The position numbers and the translations under genes are program-made. A stretch of DNA of 64,000 nt from an uncultured Chlorobiaceae bacterium (GTDB taxonomy: Bacteria; Bacteroidota; Chlorobiia; Chlorobiales; Chlorobiaceae): the NCBI GenBank assembly GCA_903994455.1, contig CAJEXI010000010.1, positions 43,939 to 107,938 of the forward strand, in the 5' to 3' direction. Below the pieces are notes generated by a model, which made no database searches, was not told the DNA's origin, and saw only the letters and a list, made by a program, of their open reading frames with translations. Of the stretch, positions 8,019-14,828 are shown piece by piece. Position 1 is the first letter of the stretch. Each line of letters begins with the position of its first letter.

Positions 8019-9538
8019 ATGAAAACCCTCCGCATTTTCATCAGCAGCGTTCAAAAAGAGTTCTCGACGGAACGGGCGGTATTGCGTGATTATTTGCGTG
8101 GTGATGCCCTGATGCGTCGTTTTTTTGAGCCATTTTTGTTTGAGGATGTTCCTGCTGCCGATCGCAGGGCTGATGAACTTTATCTTGCTGAAGTTGAACA
8201 GTGCGACATCTATCTTGGCTTGTTCGGTAACGACTATGGATATGAGGATGCTGATGGTCTCTCACCAACGGAGCGAGAATTTGATGTGGCAACCTTGCAC
8301 CACTAAACAAGGCTGATTTTTGTGAAAGGCGGGGGGAGGCCGAGACGCGGCATCCCAAAATCCGGAAGCTGATTCAGCGGGCGGGCAGTGAGTTGATACG
8401 GAGGCGCTTTGTAACCAGTGCCGAACTGCTTGTTGGTGTTTATGCCGCTCTCGTGCAGGCGCTTGAAGATTTGGAGCTGATTCGTACAGGGCCGTTTGAT
8501 GCGGCAGTATGCCCCGATGCTTCGCTGGCTGACCTTGATACAGAGGCGATGGTTCGCTTTATCCGCAGGGCGCGACTGTTGCGCGGGTTTCCCCTTCAGG
8601 AAGATGCCTCCGCTTTTGAGCTGTTGACTCATCTCAATTTGCTGAACAAGGGTCGGCCTTCTCATGCTGCGGTGCTGTTGTTCGGCTTTTATCCCCAGCG
8701 TTTTCTTATCTCTTCGGAGGTCAAGTGTGCCCATTTTCATGGCACAAGGGTTGCCAAGCCGATACCATCATATCAGGTATATAAGGGGCGGGCCTTTGAG
8801 CTTGTTGATCAGGCGGTTGACTTTGTTCTCTCGAAAATCGACCTTGCAGTTGGCACCCGAGCCGAAAGTGCGGAGGTTCCTGTCACCTACGAAATTCCTC
8901 CTGAAGTGGTGCGGGAGGCAATTGTCAATGCTGTTGCGCATCGCGATTATACCAGTACCGGCAGTGTTCAGGTCATGTTGTTTGCTGATCGACTGGAGGT
9001 GTGGAACCCCGGGACTCTTTCGCCATCACTGACCCTTGAAAAGCTCAGAAAACCTCACGGATCGTTTCCTGCCAATCCGCTTATGGCGGAGTCACTCTAT
9101 CTTGCCAAATACATTGAACATAAGGGCACGGGAACAGGGGACATGATCACCTTTTGCAGCAATGCAGGTCTGCGTGAACCGGAGTTCAGCCTGACGGACG
9201 GGTTTGTCGTCACTATCTGGAGAAAGAAGAGTGCTCTGGCTGGAGCAGTAGCAGAACATATTTCGTTGCCCACCGGGGAAGTCAGCGGGGAAGTCGCCGG
9301 GGAAGTCAGCGGGGAAGTCAGACGGCTCCTCTCGGTCTTGCATGGAGAGATGAAGCGTAGTGAAATGCAGCAGTTACTTGGGCTTCGGCATGAGGATTCT
9401 TTTCGTGCGATTTACCTTGTTCCGTCACTCAAGGCAGGGCTTGTCGAGATGACTATACCTGATAAACCAAACAGTCGGTTTCAGAAATATCGCCTCACGA
9501 AAAAGGGGATGACTTTGCTGGCCAGAAAGAAAAAATGA
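8019..9538 (+). pseudogene. Broken DUF4062 / RecG-like ATP-binding protein
   Basis: Starting at the ATG at 8019, the first frame encodes a DUF4062 domain (KTLRIFISSVQKEFSTER ... IYLGLFGNDYG) and stops at a TAA at 8304-8306. Translation beyond the stop in the same frame continues with the expected RLIFVKG, then the reading frame must change at a run of six G's at 8331-8336 to give HPKIRKLIQRAGSELIRRRF and the rest. The second frame covers an AlbA/RecG-like region with the ATP-binding-type segment EAIVNAVAHRDY, then NPGTLSP and GTGTGDMI, a GEVS-repeat linker and a winged-helix-like end. So a single protein of about 500 residues has been inactivated by one nonsense codon and one frameshift, unless sequencing errors explain them. 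Intact relatives are regulators or defence-associated proteins of unclear role. Confidence 0.82.
9275..9320 (+). repeat. 12-bp tandem repeat encoding a GEV(S/A) linker
   Basis: Almost four copies of a 12-base unit (GGGGAAGTCAGC and one GCC variant) encode GEVS-GEVA-GEVS-GEV between the ATPase-like domain and the winged-helix end of the broken gene. Unit length is a multiple of three, so copy-number change would keep the frame. Confidence 0.85.
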
Positions 9539-9589
9539 GGATAATGCGGCAGAACGCAGCCCAATAAAAAAAGAGATCGGAGAAAATAC

Positions 9590-9708
9590 ATGCTGAAGCA
9601 TCTGAAATTGGAAAACGTCGGCCCTTCATCAGCCATGGAGCTGGAGTTTGGCGAGCGTTTGAACCTGATTACCGGCGATAATGGACTTGGGAAAAGTTTT
9701 TTGCTTGA
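9590..9708 (+). pseudogene. 5' fragment of an AAA-type ATPase gene
   Basis: From the ATG at 9590 the frame reads MLKHLKLENVGPSSAMELEF and then LNLITGDNGLGKSFLLD, a Walker A motif (GDNGLGKS) in the position expected for the first 40 residues of an ABC/SMC-like AAA ATPase (AAA_15/AAA_21 type). Homology stops abruptly at 9708, where the PIN-cassette begins; the frame then hits a stop at 9731-9733. The matching 3' end of such a gene appears about 0.95 kb downstream. Insertion of the cassette with loss of the central coding part is the simplest reading. Confidence 0.75.
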
Positions 9709-10080
9709 TTATTCAGTAATATCTTCCAAGTGACAGCATTTAATTTCAGAAATTTTGTGGAGTTTCAGATCGTTCGTCACAAGGATTAGTTTGTGAATCA
9801 TTGCCGTTGCGCAAATAATGGCATCAGGAAGTTTTAGTAAATATTTTTGACGCAGTGTTATCGTTGTGTTTTTTATTTGTTGATCAATATTTATTATTTC
9901 AATCAGTTTTAAAAAATGTGTAATTGCCTTGTCTTCATTTGAACTCAATTTGCTGTACGACAAGAGTTCAAGTTCATTGACAAATGATATAAAAACGACA
10001 GATCCATCGTGTAATTTTCTTGGCTGATTTAAAAAATAAAGGACGGCGTTTGTGTCGAACAGATAGTTAATTCCACTCAT
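9709..10080 (-). CDS. PIN-domain toxin (VapC-like), copy A
   Basis: The 123-residue protein has a PIN fold pattern: YLFDTNAVL with Asp9, Glu36 in SFVNELELL, Asp86 in LPDAIICATA and Asp104 in LVTNDL, i.e. the acidic residues that bind Mg2+/Mn2+ in PIN ribonucleases. Length fits VapC toxins. The start overlaps the antitoxin gene by 14 bases, so it is translated from the same message. A second copy at 11905-12276 differs by only six residues. It probably cleaves RNA when free of its antitoxin; the RNA target is unknown. Confidence 0.87.
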   Translation of the reverse strand: MSGINYLFDTNAVLYFLNQPRKLHDGSVVFISFVNELELLSYSKLSSNEDKAITHFLKLIEIINIDQQIKNTTITLRQKYLLKLPDAIICATAMIHKLILVTNDLKLHKISEIKCCHLEDITE

Positions 10081-10273
10081 TACGCTGCTCCTCCTGAAAT
10101 TTTAAAGGATCAACGCTTAAAGATTTTATCGAACCTGCAAGTTTATTCAAGCCTTTGACATTGCTTGATGTGCGGTCAACAGATATAATGTGCACCTTAT
10201 CTTGTGGCAGTAATTTTAAAAAATTCATAAAATCGGTGCTGATGACATCATCAATTTGAAGCTGAATTTTCAT
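10067..10273 (-). CDS. Antitoxin-like partner of PIN toxin, copy A
   Basis: This 68-residue protein (MKIQLQIDDVISTDFMNFLK) sits directly upstream of the PIN toxin with a 14-base overlap. It has no obvious ribbon-helix-helix or AbrB signature, but size, order and coupling are those of a VapB-like antitoxin. The C-terminal part, rich in charged residues (DPLKFQEEQRNEWN), would be the toxin-wrapping tail. The copy at 12263-12469 differs by two residues. Function is inferred from context. Confidence 0.75.
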   Translation of the reverse strand: MKIQLQIDDVISTDFMNFLKLLPQDKVHIISVDRTSSNVKGLNKLAGSIKSLSVDPLKFQEEQRNEWN

Positions 10274-10409
10274 GAGAAACGTTGTTTTAATGATTGATGA
10301 CGGGATTCCTGTGCCAATCTGCGTTGTGACCTGATTTACGTATTATAGCGATAATTCATTAAGGTGTTACTAATCTTTTCGTTGTCGTGTTTAAGGCTGG
10401 TAGCAAACA

Positions 10410-10629
10410 TTAGCGTTCCTTGGGGTCATCCAGAATGTCAGTAAAGCGATAGTCCAATTCTTCACCGGATTCAACGACACGAACACGCATCAAGTTATCG
10501 CCATTCGCCAGTTTATCTCCAATGCTGATAATCTCATAAACGGGGCCAAACAAGCCAAAACGACACCAGGTACCTACGCAAAAAGGCCGGAAGCGGAAGG
10601 CTTGTTGTGTCGATAGATGCTGGCATCAT
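10410..10629 (-). pseudogene. DUF5397-like gene, frameshifted copy A
   Basis: The reverse strand encodes the same C-terminal sequence as the gene at 12605-12838 (FGLFGPVYEIIS ... GEELDYRF.DILDDPKER), but in the region around 10571-10580 an extra base relative to copy B shifts the frame, so the N-terminal part (MPASIDTTSLPLPAF) no longer joins the conserved part. The DUF5397 label rests on the GPVYE and VESGEELDYR pattern. This copy is therefore likely inactive. Confidence 0.65.
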
Positions 10630-10647
10630 GCTCTGAAAAGTGGTGTT

Positions 10648-10997
10648 TTGAAAAAAAAATCGTTACTCAAAACTTTGTACTGCAAATATGCTACTCTTCG
10701 CATAGAGAAGCAAAATTTTTTTATCACTGCAACTCACTCGCCACTGGTTATGGCATCGGTAGAGCCCTCTTTTGACGAGAGCAAAGATGCATGGTTTGAT
10801 CTTGATCTTGTTGTTAATGGGCATCAACATGCTGAGGTTGAGCTGAAAAATCGCTCCATTATCCGTCGGGGGGATGTGTCGAATTGATTAACCAGTGAGG
10901 CTTTCGATTTGTCCAGTGCCCGATCTCTTGAGGCAGAAAAGGTACTGCACGACGCAGGGATTGCTCTGACAAGCTTTTTGTCGAAGATGAAAGAGCT
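10648..10997 (+). pseudogene. 3' fragment of an AAA-type ATPase gene
   Basis: The frame encodes FFITATHSPLVMASVEPSFD, the switch/H-loop region of AAA_21-type ATPases (ATHSP), then a Trp/Asp-rich stretch and GDVSN before a TGA at 10885-10887. Beyond the stop the same frame continues with sensible protein (LTSEAFDLSSARSLEAEKVL), so the TGA looks like a Trp-to-stop mutation. At about 10998 the sequence switches into a DUF4062-gene copy. Together with the Walker A fragment at 9590 this is what remains of a single ATPase gene whose middle part is missing. Confidence 0.72.
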
Positions 10998-11540
10998 TTT
11001 TTGTTTGAGGATGTTCCTGCTGCCGATCGCAGGGCTGATGAACTCTATCTTGCAAAATACATTGAACGTATGGGCACGGGAATGGGCGACATGATCACCT
11101 TTTGCAGCAATGCAGGTCTGCGTGAACCGGAGTTCAGCCTGACGGACGGGTTTGTCGTCACTATCTGGAGAAAGAAGAGTGCTCTGGCTGGAGCAGTAGC
11201 AGAACATATTTCGTTGCCCACCGGGGAAGTCAGCGGGGTTCATGTTTCATCTAAACATGTTATTGGTAAAACGTCGGTCATAACGTCGGTCAAAACGTCG
11301 GTCAAAACGCCGGTCAAAACGCCGGTCAAAACGCCGGTCAAAACGTCGGTCAAAACGCCCGATCGGATTCTTGAACTGCTTGCGGCAAACCCTGATCTGA
11401 CATTGGCTGAGGTGGCTAAAGCAATCGATAAATCTTTGAGAGCAGTGGAGCGAGCAAGTGCAAAATTAGTGAAAGAGGGGCGGTTGCGCTATGTTGGGCC
11501 AACCAAGGGTGGGCATTGGGAGGTATTGAGCTTTCCCTGA
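10998..11540 (+). pseudogene. Chimeric remnant of a DUF4062/RecG-like gene with winged-helix end
   Basis: The frame (possible TTG start at 11001) joins 56 bases matching 8133-8188 of the broken gene (FEDVPAADRRADELYLA) directly to 196 bases matching 9095-9290 (KYIER.GTG.GDMITFCSNA), so most of the DUF4062 part and the AlbA/ATP-binding region are absent. The join lies in the shared octamer TATCTTGC. After LPTGEVSG the sequence departs from the first copy: a KTSV/KTPV repeat linker and a different winged-helix-like end (LAEVAKAIDKSLRAVERASA). An active product is doubtful because the catalytic part is missing and there is no clear ribosome site. Confidence 0.7.
11269..11360 (+). repeat. 12-bp tandem repeat encoding a KT(S/P)V linker
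   Basis: Seven copies of the unit GTCGGTCAAAAC, with GCC variants, encode alternating KTSV and KTPV tetrapeptides between the ATPase-like tail and the winged-helix end. As with the GEVS repeat at 9275, the 12-base period preserves the frame. Confidence 0.9.
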
Positions 11541-11589
11541 TTTCCGGCAGAGGTGGCGGTGTAGCCTTGACTATTTCATCAACGCGATA

Positions 11590-11805
11590 TTATCCCTGCT
11601 TGTTGTCGGGCGTAAAAATGTCGTTGTAAAATTTATCTTTATCAAGGGTGTTCTGCCAGTTGCGATGTCGTTCAACACTCTCCATTTTTTGCTCTTTTGG
11701 CAGAGATAAAAACCGGATCGCATCGGTATAACCCAGCTCTCTAAAAAGAATTTCGGTGACTTTTTTGATAAGCTCCTTATCGGGCATCATTTTTATCGGG
11801 CTCAT
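11590..11805 (-). CDS. Small hypothetical protein
   Basis: I do not recognise the family. The ATG at 11805 (MSPIKMMPDKELIKKVTEIL) is preferred over one 15 codons upstream because AGAGGA lies at normal spacing before it. The 71-residue product is charged, predominantly helical, without signal peptide or membrane segment, and contains LFRELGYTDAIRFLSLP. Its position between TA cassettes suggests another small accessory module member, but no partner gene overlaps it. Confidence 0.6.
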   Translation of the reverse strand: MSPIKMMPDKELIKKVTEILFRELGYTDAIRFLSLPKEQKMESVERHRNWQNTLDKDKFYNDIFTPDNKQG

Positions 11806-11904
11806 AGTAATTCCTCTTTTTTGCAAAATGCAACCGGATTGCCAACCCAAAGTGCAGGTTTAACCGCTAAAGATTGAATTCAATACGGCTTGCAGCGGGA
11901 CGAT

Positions 11905-12276
11905 TTATTCAGTAATATCTTCCAAATGACAACATTTAATTTCAGAAATTTTGTGCAGTTTCAGATCGTTCGTCACAAGGATTAGTTTGTGAATCATTGC
12001 CGTTGCGCAAATAATGGCATCAGGGAGTTTTAGTAAATATTTTTGACGCAGTGTTATTGTTGTGCTTTTTATTTCTTGATCAATATTTATTATTTCAATT
12101 AGTTTTAAAAAATGTGTGATTGCCTTTTCTTCATTTGAACTCAATTTGCTGTACGACAAGAGTTCAAGTTCATTGACAAATGATATAAAAACGACAGAGC
12201 CATCTTGTAATTGTTTGGGCTGATTTAAAAAATAAAGGACGGCGTTTGTGTCGAACAGATAGTTAATTCCACTCAT
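11905..12276 (-). CDS. PIN-domain toxin (VapC-like), copy B
   Basis: This is the second copy of the 123-residue PIN protein, with all four acidic positions kept (Asp9, Glu36, Asp86, Asp104). The six substitutions relative to copy A are conservative or surface-type (for example Asp to Glu at 50 and Gln to Glu at 68), so both copies look functional. It overlaps its antitoxin gene by 14 bases. Cross-neutralisation between the two copies is likely because the antitoxins differ by two residues only. Confidence 0.87.
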   Translation of the reverse strand: MSGINYLFDTNAVLYFLNQPKQLQDGSVVFISFVNELELLSYSKLSSNEEKAITHFLKLIEIINIDQEIKSTTITLRQKYLLKLPDAIICATAMIHKLILVTNDLKLHKISEIKCCHLEDITE

Positions 12277-12469
12277 TACGCCGCTCCTCCTGAAATTTTA
12301 AAGGATCAACGCTTAAGGATTTTATCGAACCTGCAAGTTTATTCAAGCCTCTGACATTGCTTGATGTGCGGTCAACAGATATAATGTGCACCTTATCTTG
12401 TGGCAGTAATTTTAAAAAATTCATAAAATCTGTGCTGATGACATCATCAATTTGAAGCTGAATTTTCAT
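12263..12469 (-). CDS. Antitoxin-like partner of PIN toxin, copy B
   Basis: This 68-residue protein is nearly identical to that at 10067-10273 (Lys to Arg in NVKGL, Gln to Arg in EEQRN). It precedes and overlaps the PIN gene, the order expected of antitoxin-toxin operons. No recognisable DNA-binding motif is seen. The antitoxin role is inferred from the arrangement. Confidence 0.75.
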   Translation of the reverse strand: MKIQLQIDDVISTDFMNFLKLLPQDKVHIISVDRTSSNVRGLNKLAGSIKSLSVDPLKFQEERRNEWN

Positions 12470-12604
12470 GATAAACGTTGTCTGAATGATTGATGACGGG
12501 ATTTCTCTGCCAATCTGCGTTACGATCTGAGTTACGTATTATAACGATAATTTACAAAGTGTTACTAATCTTTCCGTTGTCGTGTTTGAGGCCGGGAGCA
12601 AACA

Positions 12605-12838
12605 TCAGCGTTCCTTGGGGTCATCAAGAATGTCAGCAAAGCGGTAGTCCAACTCTTCACCGGATTCAACGACACGAACACGCATCAAGTTATCGCCATT
12701 CGACAGTTTATCTCCAACGCTGATAATCTCATAAACGGGGCCAAACAAGCCAAAACGACGCCAGGTACCTACCAAAGAGGCCGGAAGCGGAAGACTTCTT
12801 GTGTCGATAGATGCTAGTGATGCCAAAAATCCGGCCAT
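12605..12838 (-). CDS. DUF5397-like small protein
   Basis: The 77-residue frame contains SLVGTWRRFGLFGPVYEIIS and VVESGEELDYRFADILDDP, the pattern I associate with DUF5397, a small family often next to toxin-antitoxin genes. The first nine residues (MAGFLASLA) derive from the sequence on the far side of the cassette edge, inside the truncated vapC gene, so the original start may have been lost and replaced. The frame overlaps the vapC remnant in another frame. Expression is uncertain. Confidence 0.6.
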   Translation of the reverse strand: MAGFLASLASIDTRSLPLPASLVGTWRRFGLFGPVYEIISVGDKLSNGDNLMRVRVVESGEELDYRFADILDDPKER

Positions 12839-13067
12839 TGAACCGTTCCATTAATTCACCAGCAAGCCACGTCTGCAATTGCATTTTTTCCCTGCCTTCC
12901 GCCAGTTTTGAAATTCCTTTTTCAATTTCACCAAGCGTGATGACACACAGATACAGGTTCTCTTCATCCTGACCATCAATCCACTCCATAACTTTCGATG
13001 AAGGCTTCGCTCTGATCAGCTCAGATATCACGCATGTATCCAACAGGTAACCTCCCCCTGACTTCAC
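12729..13067 (-). pseudogene. Truncated vapC-type PIN toxin gene
   Basis: The first about 80 residues are a typical VapC N-terminal half: YLLDTCVISELIRAKPSSKV with Asp10, then VITLGEIEKGI with Glu47. After MERFNGRI the sequence runs into the PIN cassette copy B and continues as unrelated residues (FGITSIYRHKK...) to a stop. The C-terminal half with the remaining two acidic residues (family motif around PVxDxLIAATA) is missing, so the toxin should be dead. It overlaps the upstream antitoxin gene by 4 bases. Confidence 0.8.
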
Positions 13068-13324
13068 AGAATCACCTCATTTCTGCCAGAATCTTTTGTT
13101 CGCTTGAGTTCTATCCCTGAATTTCGGAGCGGTGAGTTATGAAAAAAACTTGAGAGGGGCTCACCCGGCTTGCGAACATTCATAGCCTTGTTGTATTCGT
13201 CAAAAGAGAGAACCACTGCTGAAGGCTTGCCGTGCAGGGTAATAGCCTGTGGACCCTCATTGAGGGCGTTGCGGACCACTTTGCTCAAATGATTTTTTGC
13301 ATGTTGCAGTTGCCATGTTTTCAT
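13064..13324 (-). CDS. Phd/YefM-family antitoxin
   Basis: The 86-residue product starts at the ATG at 13324 (MKTWQLQHAKNHLSKVVRNA); a longer upstream frame exists but GGAGAAGAG lies at good distance from this ATG. The N-terminal Phd/YefM fold is evident: W.lq.AK..ls.vv..A, GPQAITLHGKPSAVVLSFDEY. The C-terminal tail would bind the toxin. It overlaps the truncated vapC by 4 bases, so it appears to be an antitoxin left without a working partner. An operator-like palindrome with a TATAAT box lies just upstream. Confidence 0.88.
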   Translation of the reverse strand: MKTWQLQHAKNHLSKVVRNALNEGPQAITLHGKPSAVVLSFDEYNKAMNVRKPGEPLSSFFHNSPLRNSGIELKRTKDSGRNEVIL

Positions 13325-13355
13325 TCTCTTCTCCCCATCGGTTATCGTATGATCG

Positions 13356-13376
13356 TTCTGGCTATTATAGACAGAA
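13356..13376 (-). promoter_or_regulatory. Operator-like palindrome over the phd promoter -10
   Basis: TTCTGGCTAT-T-ATAGACAGAA is an inverted repeat with one mismatch; on the minus strand it contains a perfect TATAAT (13369-13364), 40 bases before the antitoxin ATG. No convincing -35 is present at 17 bases. The arrangement fits autorepression by the Phd-type protein (inference). Confidence 0.45.
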
Positions 13377-13503
13377 TATAGGAAAAGCTGGCAGGCTTTT
13401 GACAATATTTCATTTCTTCAATGCTGGCAAATCTGAAGAATTTGCCAAAGCGGTGGGGCGATTGAGCGATACGCAATAAAGACAACGGATAGGCCCAATC
13501 AAG

Positions 13504-14628
13504 TTATACAGCGGTTATGATCGCGCGGATTTTCTCCAGCGCAAGCAGCATATCTTCGGGCAAAGGCGCAGTAAAAGAGAGTGTCTCACGGCTTGTCGGC
13601 TGCTGAAACGAGAGGGTCTCGGCGTGCAATGCCTGGCGCGGCAGCAGTTCAAGCAGATTTTTGACAAACCCTTCGCTTTTACTGAAGGGGAGGTTGCGCA
13701 GTGAGGCACCTCCGTAGGTGTCGTCACCGAGGATCTGGTGGCCAAGGTGTTGCAGGTGCGCCCTTATCTGGTGAGTTCGGCCTGTGTGTAACGTGAGCGA
13801 AAGGAGTGAAAACCAGTGGAGATTTTCGGTGACGCTATAGTCGGTGATGGCGGTTTTCCCGTCTTTTCCTTCAAAAGGGAAGTTTGCCATCACCTTTCGG
13901 TCTTTTTTTGATCGTCCGATATTGGTTGTTATGGTGCCTGAAGGAGAGGCAGGCACGCCCCAGACAATAGCCTTGTATATTTTTATCACTTTGCGATCGG
14001 CAAACTGGCGGGCAAGGCGGTGCAGAGCTACCGGGTTTTTTGCGACGATGATAAGCCCTGAAGTGTTCTTGTCGAGCCGGTGCACAATGCCGGGCCGCAG
14101 TTCAGACTTGTCGAGCTCTTCAGCATCTTTGCCGAGATGGTGCAGGATAGCGTTGGCCAGTGTCCCCGTCCAGTTGCCGAACGCCGGGTGGACGACCATG
14201 CCCGGTTTTTTGTTGATCACCATCAGGTCATCATCTTCATACAGGATGTCAATCGGAATATCTTCCGGTGCCAGTTCCGGGGCGGGGGGGCGCAGAAAAG
14301 TCATTTGAATCACATCGCACGATTTGATGCGGTAGTTCGATTTGACGGTTTTGTCGTTCACCAGCACCCTTCCCTCCTCGATTGCCTCCTGAACCTTGTT
14401 GCGCGTGGCGTTTTCGACCTGGCGCGTCAGATAGAGGTCGATACGCATGGGGATCTGTACGCGGCTGACCTGAAGGGTGAGTTTTTTGGGCTCAAGAGGA
14501 GCTTCTCTCCCCGATTCCAATTCGTTTGTTATCAACTGATTTTGCTTTTTCTGAAACTTGAACACTACCGCCAGAACACTTGCGGAGTCAGTATAACAAA
14601 ACCATATCATATCTGCTATGCTTTCCAT
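13504..14628 (-). CDS. RluD-type 23S rRNA/tRNA pseudouridine synthase
   Basis: An S4 RNA-binding domain (IDLYLTRQVENATRNKVQEA ... GRVLVN) is followed by a PseudoU_synth_2 domain with the catalytic motif HRLDKNTSGL and the family block GRTHQIRAHL. These enzymes convert uridine to pseudouridine, in RluD at helix 69 of 23S rRNA. The given start is the only ATG ahead of the S4 domain, but the first about 30 residues do not look like protein. A GTG at 14565 or TTG at 14535 would give a product of 343-353 residues, the usual family length. The exact paralogue (RluC, RluD or other) is not certain. Confidence 0.9.
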   Translation of the reverse strand: MESIADMIWFCYTDSASVLAVVFKFQKKQNQLITNELESGREAPLEPKKLTLQVSRVQIPMRIDLYLTRQVENATRNKVQEAIEEGRVLVNDKTVKSNYRIKSCDVIQMTFLRPPAPELAPEDIPIDILYEDDDLMVINKKPGMVVHPAFGNWTGTLANAILHHLGKDAEELDKSELRPGIVHRLDKNTSGLIIVAKNPVALHRLARQFADRKVIKIYKAIVWGVPASPSGTITTNIGRSKKDRKVMANFPFEGKDGKTAITDYSVTENLHWFSLLSLTLHTGRTHQIRAHLQHLGHQILGDDTYGGASLRNLPFSKSEGFVKNLLELLPRQALHAETLSFQQPTSRETLSFTAPLPEDMLLALEKIRAIITAV

Positions 14629-14828
14629 TGCAAGCTGAAAGTATCTGAACGTAAAAAGAGGCAGCAGAAAAATGCTCTGCAGAAGGCAGGTTTTTGAAAA
14701 CCATTTTCTATTGTCTTTCTAAAAGCATAAATTCAGTGTCAATTATTTAACTCCCTAAAAACAGTAAGCCTTTTTCGGTGAATAAGTTCATGGTTCACGG
14801 GGTGAAGGTATCAACTAAATGATCAATT

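Larger units (their letters stand above)
9709..10621. repeat. PIN-antitoxin-DUF5397 cassette, copy A
   Basis: This block is repeated at 11905-12815 in the same orientation with only scattered substitutions and a few small indels. Both copies start at TTATTCAGTAATATCTTCCA and end at GTCGATAGATGCT, and flanking sequence is unrelated. No transposase, terminal inverted repeat or target-site duplication is visible. In copy A the left edge cuts an AAA ATPase gene. Confidence 0.9.
11905..12815. repeat. PIN-antitoxin-DUF5397 cassette, copy B
   Basis: Direct repeat of 9709-10621 (see there for boundaries). In this copy the right edge falls inside a vapC-type gene, whose 3' half is missing, while the DUF5397-like frame is intact. 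The near identity of the PIN proteins (six changes) points to a fairly recent duplication or transfer. Confidence 0.9.

Noticed and set aside
11269..11360. CRISPR array
   Set aside because: The 12-base units are contiguous, in frame and without spacers; they are a protein-coding tandem repeat.
11001..11540. 180-residue ORF read as a working small ATPase
   Set aside because: The front part is a recombined piece of DUF4062 and the catalytic region is missing; listed as a remnant instead.
9709..12815. Insertion sequence explaining the duplicated cassette
   Set aside because: No transposase frame, terminal inverted repeats or target-site duplication was found at either copy.
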